Positions 1-9,304 of a stretch of DNA of 64,000 nt are shown piece after piece. Within the stretch, counting starts at the first letter, position 1; each line of letters starts with the position of its first letter. The notes beneath the pieces were generated by a model. The model saw nothing but the letters and a program-made list of their open reading frames with translations, was not told where the DNA came from and did not search any database. This DNA is from Monosporascus cannonballus (taxonomy: Eukaryota > Ascomycota > Sordariomycetes > Xylariales): contig QJNS01000203.1 in the NCBI GenBank assembly GCA_004154925.1, positions 62,001-126,000 of the forward strand, written 5' to 3'. The position numbers and the translations under genes are program-made.

Positions 1-68
1 GCCCCCCTATATAGCCGTGAGACCCCTGTCCAGAAGTTTCCACCGTATCCCGACTTTAGCACCTGACA
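1..68 (+). repeat. Partial solo-LTR-like repeat (206-bp family), right end only
   Basis: The bases run from GCCCCCCTATATA to a terminal CACCTGACA at 68. Both ends of this segment match the right half of the complete 206-bp copy at 38237-38442, although the middle differs. The left half lies outside the window, so its target duplication cannot be checked (the 5 bases after it are CTTCT). Confidence 0.55.
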
Positions 69-198
69 CTTCTCCCTGGCTATATTGCGAAACCAAACTC
101 CTTATAGCCCTTCTTTTCCAGACACACGCCAACTCAAAATGGCATCGGCAGCTTTTCATGCTTGACAGCAGCATTTGTGGTCTATGATAAGCGTCCCT
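69..198. other. 3' flank of the NLR pseudogene
   Basis: Short spacer of normal composition between the repeat and the stop codon of the minus-strand NLR gene. It presumably held the 3' UTR. I see no clear signal in it. Confidence 0.4.
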
Positions 199-1685
199 TC
201 ATGTTAACAATTTCAAATCATCCCTCTCTTCTGGTAGGGTACTCACATTCTCCCACTTAGCAAGCATTGCCACCGAGGACGCTGTGTCTGGATGGCTAAC
301 ACCAAGCACTCGTTTTCGTAAGACAACGCAGTTTCGGAGCAGGGCTAAAGCATCTTCGGTACGGCCTTGATTTTTCCAGGTAACGGCCAGGTTGTGCATA
401 CTGGCCAGCGTATCGGGATGTTCCTCTCTCAGCACCCTTTTCGTTATTTCCATAAATCCCACCTCCAGCTCTTCCGCCTCTTTCCATTGACCTTGGCCCG
501 TATATGTCGACGCCAGGCTCGCCATGCTGTCCAGCGTATACAGATTTTCCTTTCCTAGTACCTTAATCGTTGTGTCGACTGCTTTCCCGCCGAACCTTTC
601 CGCCGCCGCGTATTCGCCTATACCCAACATATACCATGTACAATTTGTCAGCAAACGGGCCCAGTCCTGCAGGTCTTCATCTGGTGGCTCCTCCTCCAGT
701 ACCGACTTAATGTGAGGAAGTAATATCTGACAGGTGGGCCAAGTTTCGAATGCGCCACCTGGGAAATGCCTGGACATAACCCGTAAAAATACCTGTCTCC
801 ATCGTATAATATCATCAACCGCAGATATCCAAGCTTGCGTGCAAAACTGTACCAGGGAATGCATCTCACACATATTCCGCGTTGCTGTTACGGACACGAG
901 TGAGTAGCCCCGGAGGACATCAAGATCATCCTCAAAGTCGTCACTTTCTGCATCCGTATCCACGCTATCCTCCAGATCGGTGTCATAGTTGTGGAGCACG
1001 AACTCGGGAATGCCCTGTGGATTAAAGAAGCTCATGAAGAAAAGCAGGTTCGCTGCAGATGGTCTTTCGCGGCGTATCTGTTCAAAGGTAACTTGCCATG
1101 TCGTAACCACGGAGTTGGAAACGGTTTCATCTCGTCGAAGATCCCCCGCGTCGCGGTTAAGAAGACTACTCTTTTTCTTATCACTTCTTTGCATAGTTTC
1201 CAGATATGTCCTTACCGATATGCGTGGGGCGCGACGGTTGATGTATGCCGCGGCTTGCGTGATGGCCAGCGGGATATAATCCAAAGCCCGAAGGAGGTCA
1301 GCAGCGGAATCTTTGTCAAACTCTTCCTTCAGCTTGTTCCGGAGAAGTTGAAGTCCTTGAGCGTCGTCCATGGTTGAAATCCGGCAGACAGCCTTATGGC
1401 TACCTGTCAGCTTCTCGGCGGCGTCCATGCTACATGATGTGACGAGGAGTGTTCCATTACGGCGTTTCGGTAGGAAGGCTGCAAGTGGCCGCTGCTCGCT
1501 CCTTATAGCTGGGTTCCCGTGGGCTGGATAGCATGCTGCCTTGTTTCCTCCGATATTGGAGCCGGGGTAGAAAAGATTGACATCGTCAACATTGTCCAAG
1601 ATCATGACCCACGAGCCAGCTTCCTCTGTCTGCAGCCAGTCACAGACTAGCCTGAGCACATCGACGTCAGGGTCATTTCGCTTAG

Positions 1686-1852
1686 TGTCATGGAAAAGGG
1701 CACCCCTAGCTAGGGTCTTCGGGTGATTGTTATTCCTTCCCGGAGCCCTATATCAGTGGATCGCCCACAACAAGTGGGATCAACGCTTCCTAGCTTTAGA
1801 CAAGTCAATATACCCTCAAGAGCTGTGCACCTGATCCTTAGTAAGTGTGACA
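1686..1852 (-). mobile_element. 167-bp mini-LTR (solo LTR-like) inserted in the NLR gene
   Basis: Ends are TGTCA...TGACA, flanked by a perfect 5-bp duplication CTTAG (1681-1685 and 1853-1857). Removing the insert and one TSD restores the NB-ARC frame exactly (LQLPK followed by RNDPDVD). A 170-bp copy in opposite orientation lies at 43646-43815. TG...CA ends with a 5-bp TSD fit an LTR, but no internal region or partner LTR is seen. Confidence 0.85.
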
Positions 1853-1994
1853 CTTAGGTAGTTGTAGCCTTTCTGCAATGGACCGGTACGCCTCTTCAAA
1901 TCTCGGCCGCGAACTCGCATGCACCCAGAAAACGTTGGTTTGCGGCGATATGTCGTGGATATAATGCGCGAAGTGAATGGCAACCTGCGTTTTA

Positions 1995-2057
1995 CTTTGG
2001 TCAGTCAGCGAAATGCCGGCCTTCTAAAGGAGTTCCCTGGAGCACAGTAGCCCGTAC
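1995..2057 (-). other. Intron 2 of the NLR pseudogene (63 bp)
   Basis: On the minus strand it begins GTACGG, has a GCTGAC branch-point match and ends AAAG. It interrupts the last glycine codon before Lys of the P-loop; splicing gives GMGGFGKTQ. The acceptor is slightly weak, but the protein match on both sides is convincing. Confidence 0.75.
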
Positions 2058-2264
2058 CCAAACCCGCCCATGCCTACGAGGGCCATGCGACCAGCGGAGC
2101 CTGTGTATTGTTCCTTTATCCACGCTATAGCATCCGGCCGATCAACAAAGTCGGGGTCTCGGTCGAACGGGACGCTGAAGCATGGTTTGCAAGCAATCGA
2201 TGTGCTCCCTTCGAGTTGGAGTGACACGCTTTCGATCCCCCGACGTATACCGAGCAAAAGTGTA

Positions 2265-2334
2265 CTGCGGAAGCGACGGTGTCAGCCAGATCCGTCGTGC
2301 CGAAAACCTCCAGCCGATTTATTGACTGATTTAC
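2265..2334 (-). other. Intron 1 of the NLR pseudogene (70 bp)
   Basis: On the minus strand it begins GTAAAT, has GGCTGAC near the 3' end and ends CCGCAG. Splicing joins LCLQVDQT to TLLLGIRRG in frame, linking the STAND N-terminal domain to the linker before NB-ARC. Confidence 0.7.
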
Positions 2335-2764
2335 GTTTGGTCGACTTGCAGACATAGCATGATGGTCTGTTTGTAGTGTTCTAGGTTAGAGACGATCCCG
2401 CTGACCTCCTTGCTCTCGAACGGCCATTTGAGGGCACGGAGTCCGAAGCGACGCATCGCCTTACGCGCCTTGCCCGGATCCAGCCTGCTCTGTAACTGGG
2501 CCAACTCCGAATTACAGCCATTAAGAGAGTCGACCAATTTGCGCGACATCGCAAGCTCTTGATTATTCGGGCCATCAAGAAGATGCTGGACTCCTTGGAG
2601 GCTTGTCCCTCTATCGTCTAACCTGGTTCGGAGGCACGTGATGTCGGCCCTGGAATTTCAGACAGCGGTGGAGTACTGGAAGCAGAGATTCGCGACTTTG
2701 GCAGACAGGTCGATGATGGCGATGACACTTGCGGCGAGTCCTGCCGCCTCGGCCATGGCAAACG

Positions 2765-3154
2765 TGTGACGGCTAGGCGGTTTAACCAACTATTAAACCT
2801 AAGTCGTACGGGTTTATGTTGGCAGGAGTATCGTGGGATTCTGAGCAATAGATATAGTAACATATTACGTCTCGTAATACCAAGGGTGCCGAAGTTATAT
2901 TATAAACGATTAGTATTGGTAAGTATTGCAAAGTGAAGTTATTTAAATTATGGTAACGAACGTATCTATATATTAATTCCTTTTTCTTATTGTTCGTTCC
3001 TGCTTAATAGAGCTTTGTTGAACGGTTGCTTAATGAATTTCAGTAGTGTTCAGTGGCGATCCGCTGAGCACTGATCACGTGATTTGGGCTGACTTAGCCT
3101 TTTGTGGTCTTGGCCCGACCGTTTCCACAGGCCCAGCCCGGCTGGGTCGTAACA
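2765..3154 (-). mobile_element. Solo LTR (390 bp) of the chromovirus family, in the NLR promoter
   Basis: Reads TGTGACGGCTAGG...GGGTCGTAACA on the plus strand, i.e. the reverse orientation of the LTRs of elements A, C and D. A perfect 5-bp TSD, AAACG, flanks it (2760-2764 and 3155-3159). Only 8 bp separate it from the NLR start codon, so it splits promoter and 5' UTR from the gene. It is far less mutated than LTRs of the full-length copies. Its U3 part holds the palindrome TCACGTGA. Confidence 0.9.
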
Positions 3155-3518
3155 AAACGTCGATATTCTGATGGTTAGGGAAGTTGTTTTCGAAGGCGGT
3201 TTAGCTTGCGGATCAGTAGCCGGAGACGGACGGAAGAGGGAGGGGCTCTTACCGGACACTCAGTAAATGCCTAACCAGGCTGTGGTGTGGCGGAGTCGGG
3301 CCTGGGTGGCCACCGAGTATGCGAACGAGCTTCATGCATCTCGGAATGACTGGTCAGCCACAGCGCATCATTACTATATAATTATTTAAAGGTTGAAATT
3401 CATTAGAACCATGATTAAAGTAAAAAGGGCAAATTAGAAATGTAATTAATAAAAATATTAATTTACGAAAAATAAAATTACTTACATAAAATCAATGTAT
3501 ATAATAAGCGTATCATAC
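3155..3518. other. Displaced NLR upstream region, then AT-rich spacer
   Basis: From 3155 to about 3360 the composition is normal; this was probably the original promoter side of the NLR gene before the solo LTR arrived. From about 3370 it becomes AT-rich with no coding frame that I recognise. Confidence 0.4.
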
Positions 3519-3674
3519 TACCTTTCTAGTTTATATATGTAAGGGGGGCTTCGCCCCCGAATAATCAGGAAAAGGATAGGGATTAGTAGTTATCTATTTA
3601 TTACCTATATTATGAACCGCCTGCAAGGCTCCTTCTTCTACCTTTTACTCCGTGCTTCATCGTTTTCTCTGACA
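3519..3674 (-). repeat. Truncated reverse copy of the 206-bp LTR-like repeat
   Basis: Read on the minus strand from 3674 (TGTCAGAGAAAACG) it matches the complete copy at 38237-38442 almost to the GAAGCCCCCC block, with many transitions. The far end (CCTGACA) is not found. It contains a 6-bp GC hairpin with a TTC loop (GGGGGC/GCCCCC, about 3545-3560). Confidence 0.7.
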
Positions 3675-4876
3675 TACACCGGGCCCACTCCGGATTGCAC
3701 AGCCTTCTACGTGAACTCGCCATTCCGGCTGTCTATTAGTGTCAACAGAAATCTCGTGAGTACCTGTGACATTCTCAGCTTTTTGGGTTATGACACTCGC
3801 TGCCACTTGAACACCGACTCGGACTCAGAACTACTACAGTGCTATCCGCCTCTTAGGTTGTTCATTGTCGAGCGAATCCCGAAATATATCCCACAACGCG
3901 GCTTAAAGGCCCATTGCTAACCACGATTCTCCAGGCACAACATCTTCGCCCATGCGCTTAACGAACTCGGCAAAGACTAAGCCAATATAGATGATCTATT
4001 ACCCGCACTGTGAGAGGCAGGTATACGCAAGGGACCTCTCGCCTTTACGTGTGTTGCAATGACCGAGAGCTTCCGAATTTTGGGTTTTCTGCAAGACTTG
4101 TCTGCTATATTTTTAATGCTCTTGACTAATATCCCCTTCCGGTGATACGAATGGTATCCGGCCCCTCTGCCTCGGATTCCGATTATCCGAGACACTTGAA
4201 GGAGCTACAGACTGTGTTATGGCCTCGGAATCCGTTGCTCTAACACGGCTCGGATTCAGCGATATTCTGGATACCTTACCCGGCCAGGCTGTCTTCCGGA
4301 GGTATTCCCCAATTCCGTCGAATTGTGGGGTGGAAATCATATACTCCTGATATTTTATGTTGGTCTATTTTACTCGGCCAGGTAGCTATATTGACTGTGG
4401 TCGTCCGTATATCGCAGCTGCCAGAACATGGGATTGAAGTTGGCAAAGAAAACGAGGGATACGTTAGGCGAACAAGCGATCCGGGATATTGACGTCAGTA
4501 AGTGTTCCTGAGACTCTCTCAACCTCTTGGAGAACCAGGTAGGTTCTGTTGCCTATACAGCTGGAGATGTCAACCCATTGTTTTCAAGTCTTCCCAGTCC
4601 CAGAGGTAAGTATTTCTAGCACACCATCTTCAGCTACGCCGCAGAGAACAGGCGAATCGCCATTACTGACTAGGTATCACGCAACTTGCCTAGTAATATC
4701 CCCGCAGCCATGCTAGCTAAGGACTCGAATAAGCCATTTTGAATGCCGTGAAGAATCGCTACATTTACTGGACCTTCATGCAGCCAGGTCAAGAGGTGCG
4801 GTAAAAAAGCATTCGTTGGAGGCTGTCGCCCATCACACTGAGTGCAGGGGCAAGGTCGTGTGCTTAATGGACTATT
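3675..4876. other. Gene-free stretch, possible decayed coding sequence on minus strand
   Basis: Mixed composition. On the minus strand, short frames at 4340-4113 and 4195-3977 and a further scrap near 3970-3840 (reading AEFVKRMGEDVVPG, interrupted by stops) look coding-like, but stops and frame changes separate them. I recognise no family. It could be one decayed gene or chance. Confidence 0.25.
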
Positions 4877-6205
4877 CTATAATGAGAGGACGACACGCAC
4901 CCAGACTCGCCCGTGGTGGTTGAGGTGTCCCCCAATTTTAGTAGCTACAACTGCGGCACAGTATTGACGCCTGCCGTGGCGACGACCAACAAGCGCCAGC
5001 CCATATGCGCCATGTACAGCATGGAGAAGTTTGTCAAGCGTGGCGGGTGGAAGAGGAGGTGCGTCGTATTCCACCGGGAGGGGATGGATTTCTGAGCAAC
5101 GGAACAGGACATGTTTGGATACCGCCACTATGGCAGTGGCTTTTCTAGGAGGCACGGACAGGGATTTCACCATTATCGTATTGTCTTGTAATCCAGTACC
5201 CCTTCTTGTTCCGCCGCTCATGACTGAGAAAAGACAAGCATCAACACCGCTTTGCATCTCTTGTGCGAATACCCAATAAGTGTGCTTGATTATCAATCTG
5301 AACGTTGGGATTCAGAATCCCCATACGAGTAATGGGGTATGGCGCCAGCGGCAACGCTCCAAGTCCCACCCTCATCCCTTCGGCCACCCCGAACTTACGA
5401 CAACACGAGCTGCTCCGCCCCATCCCACTCATCCGCGCCGCAACGTCCGCCCTCGTGTGCAATTTCGCAAACACGACGCCCATGACCTCAACTCTCAACG
5501 AATCTCCCCCAAGGCTGAGCGGAAAATGCAGCGGGAGAGGACAAGTGTCACGAGGGCCAGTCTTGCTCCATCTCAAACTGTTTCCTTCTGGCCGGTGTGA
5601 CATAGAAAAGAAGAAACAAGAGATGAACGACATCTAGGTCGCCTGCAGGGCACATGGCTGGGCAACAGGCGGCAGGGGTCGTTGGCCTCTGGGGCCGGGG
5701 GAGGCGAAGAGTGACGAAATGCTGTGTCGGCTGGAATGACTTCACCTCTTTCCCCCTGCGCCGGTCACTCTCCACTGAATTTACACGCCGCAGCGACCCA
5801 TCGCATTGGCGCAAGATGGCAGCGTCCGAGCCAGTGGCGATTCCCACGCGTCTGCTTCCTTTGAATATCGCATGAGCTCGTCGTCCAATGGACCTTTCTC
5901 CCTGCCCCGTCACCATTACTGGCCACCGAATGATACGATTTGAGAGCACTGCAACGACTGCTGCGCTGATTCATCAACGGTATCTAACTATCCAAAATAT
6001 AAAGCTGCTGGTCGCTCTCGCTCGAAGGTTATGCCTTCTTATCGAAGATATACCACATAGTACACCAAACATGCAGGTCTATATGACTCAACTCTCAGAT
6101 CATCAACGGCCAGGAGCGGCTTGTCGTCCCCTCACACCAGATCGTCCGGAATCTGGCGTCCTCCCTGTTGACGCTGCCGGGCCGGCAATCTGGTGGAGAC
6201 ACCTC
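4877..6205. other. Intergenic stretch with overlapping open frames, none recognised
   Basis: Composition is GC-normal and frames of 100-139 codons lie open on both strands (minus 5296-4877, 5633-5241 and 5949-5548; plus 5888-6277). They overlap one another, contain no domain I know and have no clear splice pattern. I do not call a gene. Confidence 0.35.
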
Positions 6206-6234
6206 GGGGGGGGGGGGGGGGGGGGGGGGGGGGG
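6206..6234. repeat. Homopolymer run of 29 G
   Basis: Uninterrupted G29, followed 15 bases later by the gap of Ns. Such a run is hard to sequence, so its length is doubtful. Confidence 0.9.
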
Positions 6235-6249
6235 TGTGAGTTTGTGGGG

Positions 6250-6258
6250 NNNNNNNNN
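6250..6258. other. Assembly gap of 9 N
   Basis: Nine undetermined bases next to the G29 run. Any frame reported across this point is unreliable. Confidence 0.98.
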
Positions 6259-6280
6259 TTCAGAGTATCGTGCTTAATCA

Positions 6281-6714
6281 TAGGGTTTGCAATGGGTACC
6301 CAATGGATACCCACGGACTACCCACGACCGTGGGTGGGTAACCGTGGGTGGTCTTGGCGGTTTTTTTCAAAAATACCTACGACTACCCACCCACGAACTA
6401 ACCACTTACGGATACCCGTGGGTATTTTTGAATGCGTATTAATTTACGTGCTAATCCGTATTTTCGTTAAAATATTTACGTATATTAAAATACGCATTAA
6501 AACGAAAAAGTTGATTAATAAAAATTCCTATATTTTACTTAAATTAGGGACGTTATCGATATTATAGGTAAATCAACACTTTGAGCATCTACGAATGGTT
6601 AATCCGTGGGTAATTTTATTTTACCCACGTACCCCTATTAACCACCCACGTCAATTTTTACCCACCCACGGATACACGTGGTAGGAAATTTTAGCGTGGG
6701 TAGTGAAAACCCCA
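6281..6714. mobile_element. hAT-like MITE (434 bp) with subterminal CCCACG repeats
   Basis: Perfect 8-bp target duplication CTTAATCA at 6273-6280 and 6715-6722. Imperfect terminal inverted repeats: TAGGGTTTGCAATGGGTAC at the left, and TGGGGTTTTCACTACCCAC as the reverse complement of the right end. Both outer parts are crowded with ACCCACG/CGTGGGT on both strands, as expected for subterminal transposase-binding repeats of hAT elements. The core (about 6430-6590) is AT-rich. There is no transposase frame, so it must be mobilised in trans. Confidence 0.85.
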
Positions 6715-6722
6715 CTTAATCA

Positions 6723-7165
6723 TCTCTGGATATTGAGCTGCAGCGACCTTTGGTCCCCTTCTAATCTGAAACCATTGACCTTAGAGACTAAATTCTCACC
6801 GATATCAAATATTGTCTTTGATTGAGACTCTCGGAAGACGCCCCTCCGACTAGAATGGAGTCCGCAGAGCCCCGATCGTCGAATTGCCTACCAAAAGCGG
6901 CAGGTTCCCGGGAAGCGTTGCCAATGATTGGTGGGATCAACCGGCCATGATCCCGGACATAGGATACATGGTACGGAGATGGGCAAATGGGATAACGTCA
7001 AGTCCAGCAATGAAACCGCATGTTCAAGGCGAAAGATGATAAAAAAATCGCAGGGCTGTGGGATCTGAGATCGAGGAGAGAAGTGTATAAGTCAAATGCC
7101 GCCAGTGGTTGATTACACAAGATCCGTCGAGGCAAAACGTCCCATTGGGGTTAACCTTGCCTGTC
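6723..7165 (+). promoter_or_regulatory. Upstream region of the PL9 pectate lyase
   Basis: About 440 bp between the MITE and the start codon, of normal composition. A TATAA lies at 7086-7090, 76 bp before ATG 7166. I see no other sure element. The MITE is therefore within reach of the promoter. Confidence 0.4.
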
Positions 7166-8465
7166 ATGCCTGTCATGCCCGTCCTACGACCTCTCGCGTT
7201 GCTCGCCGCCCTCTCCCACATTGCCCACGGCGCTGACATCTTCGTCTCGCCCAGAGGGACTGGTTCGGGGTCTAAGGCAGACCCTTTTGGCTCCATCCAG
7301 TCGGCTGTGGACGCTGCGAAAGCTGGCGACACGATCTATCTGCGCGCTGGCACCTACGCGCCGACCACTAATATCCAGATCACCAAGAGCGGCACCCGCA
7401 CGGCACCAATAACCCTTCGGCCATACAGAGATGAAAAAGCGACCATTAATGGAGAAGGCCTCCCGGGGTAGGCTCACGATTCGACTAGATATCCGTATCA
7501 AACAGCGCTAACAGCGCGGCAGCACGCCGTATGGGGTAGGCAAGAGCCTCCCAAACAATGAGCGAGGCATCCTTCACATTGAGGGCGCCAATTACTGGAA
7601 GTTCTACAACTTGGAGTACGCACCCATCTAGCGACCCCAGTCATTGTATTTCGGAGGAAACTGATCAGAGAATAGGTTGATCAATGGACCGTATGGCATA
7701 TATGCCCGCGATGCATCTCACAACTATTACGAGCTACTCTCGACACACGACAACTACGAGACCGGGTTCCAGCTCCAAGGGACATCCCAAAACAACACTG
7801 TTGTAAATTTAGACTCGTATCGTAACCGCGATCCTCGCAAGAATGGCGAGAGCGCCGACGGCTTCGCCTGCAAGGAAGGCTCCGGCGAGGGCAACGTGCT
7901 GCGCAACGCGCGGCTGTGGGACAACGTCGATGATGGCTTGGACCTTTTCATGTTCGGGTCGCCCGTCACCATCGAAGAGGTGTATGCATGGGGCAACGGC
8001 TTCAATCGCTGGGGCTTTACAGAGTTCGAGGGCGACGGGAATGGCTTCAAGCTCGGCATCAAGGGTAACCCACCGACGAACCACATTATTCGTAACTCAA
8101 TTGCATTCAACAACGCCAAGAAGGGTTTCATCGACAATGGGAACCCGGGATCCTTGCTCTTTGAACGGAATACCGCGTGGAACAACGGGGACACGGGCTT
8201 CGCTATGCGAAGCTCCTCGTCGTCGCTCAAGGCCAATATTGCAGCTGTGAACGTTGGCAAAGGTCAGGTGAATGTCATCGACGCGGTTCAATCATCCGGA
8301 AACTCGTGGGACTCAGCCAGCACTTGGTCCAACGCCTCTTTCAAGAGCGTAGATTCCTCGATGCTGAGGGGTGACAGAGGTTCCGATGGGAGGGTAGCAC
8401 CAAGTGACTTTTTGATTCCGGCATCTGGTGCAGCTATTGGTGCAACTACGCGGAAACATATTTAA
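7166..8465 (+). CDS. Secreted pectate lyase, polysaccharide lyase family 9
   Basis: Cleaves polygalacturonate by calcium-dependent beta-elimination in the plant cell wall. Exons 7166-7467, 7523-7615 and 7676-8465 give 394 residues. Residues 1-22 (MPVMPVLRPLALLAALSHIAHG) look like a signal peptide. The rest is a PL9 parallel beta-helix, with the start of the catalytic domain at ADIFVSPRGTG. The calcium aspartates fall at D193 (SADGFACK) and D217, D218 and D221 (WDNVDDGLD), and the catalytic lysine at K257 (GNGFKLG). This spacing (24, 1, 3, 36) matches D209/D233/D234/D237/K273 of Erwinia Pel9A as I recall it. Start chosen at the first ATG of the signal peptide (M4, 7175, is possible). No stops or frameshifts; it looks functional although the RIP-mutated block begins about 0.4 kb downstream. 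Confidence 0.9.
7468..7522 (+). other. Intron 1 of PL9 gene (55 bp)
   Basis: Starts GTAGGC, has a GCTAAC branch point and ends GGCAG. Joining restores GLPG-GTPYGVGK in frame. Confidence 0.85.
7616..7675 (+). other. Intron 2 of PL9 gene (60 bp)
   Basis: Starts GTACGC and ends AATAG, with CTGAT as likely branch site. Joining gives WKFYNLE-LINGPYGIY, the conserved PL9 strand. Confidence 0.85.
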
Positions 8466-8881
8466 GTATGACTAAACTCTATTTATCTTGTAATGCTGGA
8501 CGTCCATATCTACATCAGCGTCTTTCAACTGAGGAAAATATGGATGTTTATACTCTTCTAATCAAACGCCTCCTAGTTATTCATAGCAACTTCACCGCTT
8601 GCAATGCGAACGAAGCCGATGTGAAGAGCTTTCCAAGTTATCAGGATCTCACGGTGTCCCAAAATCGATGCTGGAGCACTTTGCAGTTACTTCTGCTGTA
8701 CACCTTGGAGGCTGATGAATTTCATTAGGCTGTTGCGTCATGTGATTGTGAGCGGCCGTGCATTACAGGTTCTACATGTCTATTAGGTAAGGGGGGGGAC
8801 AAGATGCCGAGTATTCTAGTAGATAGGACGGGTATTGTCAGATATAAGGGACATCAATTCTGTTGTTGTATTCAGCTAATT
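8466..8881 (+). other. 3' flank of PL9 gene, up to the transposon edge
   Basis: Normal composition. An 86-codon frame at 8468-8728 is not recognised and most likely is 3' UTR or spacer. The last five bases TAATT (8877-8881) are the target duplication of element A. Confidence 0.5.
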
Positions 8882-9304
8882 TGTTATGACCCAACTGAAG
8901 GGGGGTCTCGGAAACGGTCGCTTGGTGACCGAAACGGGACCCAAGTGGGTCGAAACCACGTGATATGGATCCGGAGTGATCCAAGGGATCTAACGGGATC
9001 TATGCAGTTATCCGATATGGATCCGGAGTAATCCAAGGGATTTAACGGGATCCATGTAGTAATCCGATATAGATCCGAAATGATCTAAAGGATTTAACGA
9101 GATCTATATAAAAATATATACGCTTATGATTTCCATAATTTAAATAATTTTATTTTGTAATTAAATATCGTTATTTAAAATATTTTGAGTATTACGATAT
9201 ATAATACGTTATTATATATATTATTTAGTTTTTCAATATATTTTTGTTAATATAAAATTATACGATTAATATTTAATAATTAATTAAATTTTTTAGCCAT
9301 TATA
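8882..9304 (+). repeat. 5' LTR of element A (423 bp)
   Basis: Starts TGTTATGACC; ends AGCCATTATA, a mutated AGCCGTCACA. The first 180 bases are hardly mutated (GGTCTCGGAAACGGTCGC, CACGTGAT), while the rest is strongly AT-biased. The 3' LTR is 371 bp; the 52-bp difference is one tandem unit. Confidence 0.9.
8962..9105 (+). repeat. 52-bp tandem repeat in U3 of the element A LTR
   Basis: Units start at 8962, 9014 and 9066 (the third is partial). Each opens GATATGGATCCGGAGTGATC or a mutated form. The 3' LTR at 29551-29921 has one unit fewer, so the array changed by a whole unit between the two LTRs. Confidence 0.85.

Larger units (their letters stand above)
199..2756 (-). pseudogene. Fungal STAND/NLR protein (N-terminal STAND domain, NB-ARC, TPR), disrupted
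   Basis: Fungal NLR-type P-loop ATPases are thought to sense non-self or damage and trigger heterokaryon-incompatibility-like death. I assign ATG 2756 (protein starts MAEAAGLAAS). Exon 1, 2756-2335, resembles the fungal N-terminal domain of STAND proteins. Exon 2 is 2264-2058 and exon 3 is 1994-199; both introns have CTGAC branch points. Walker A (GMGGFGKTQ) is rebuilt across intron 2. Walker B is MILDNVDD, a GLPLA-like motif reads DYIPLAI, and the C-terminus carries kinesin-light-chain-type TPRs of about 42 residues (HPDTL...NLA, GQGQWKEAEELE). Breaks: TGA at codon 33 (2660-2658), explicable by one C-to-T change in CGA; a 167-bp insertion at 1686-1852 that brings TAA five codons in; and a solo LTR 8 bp upstream of the ATG. 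Apart from these the frame is continuous, so inactivation looks recent. Confidence 0.85.

Noticed and set aside
3612..3920. 102-codon plus-strand frame
   Set aside because: Its first part is antisense to the truncated 206-bp LTR-like repeat; no domain seen.
5888..6277. 129-codon frame containing a poly-Gly run
   Set aside because: Translation of the G29 tract and across Ns; not credible.
7754..8260. 168-codon minus-strand frame, with other frames over the same exon
   Set aside because: Shadow of PL9 exon 3, which has full motif support on the plus strand.
8804..9031. 75-codon plus-strand frame
   Set aside because: It lies mostly within the 5' LTR of element A and its tandem repeats (LTGSMQLSDMDPE is repeat translation).
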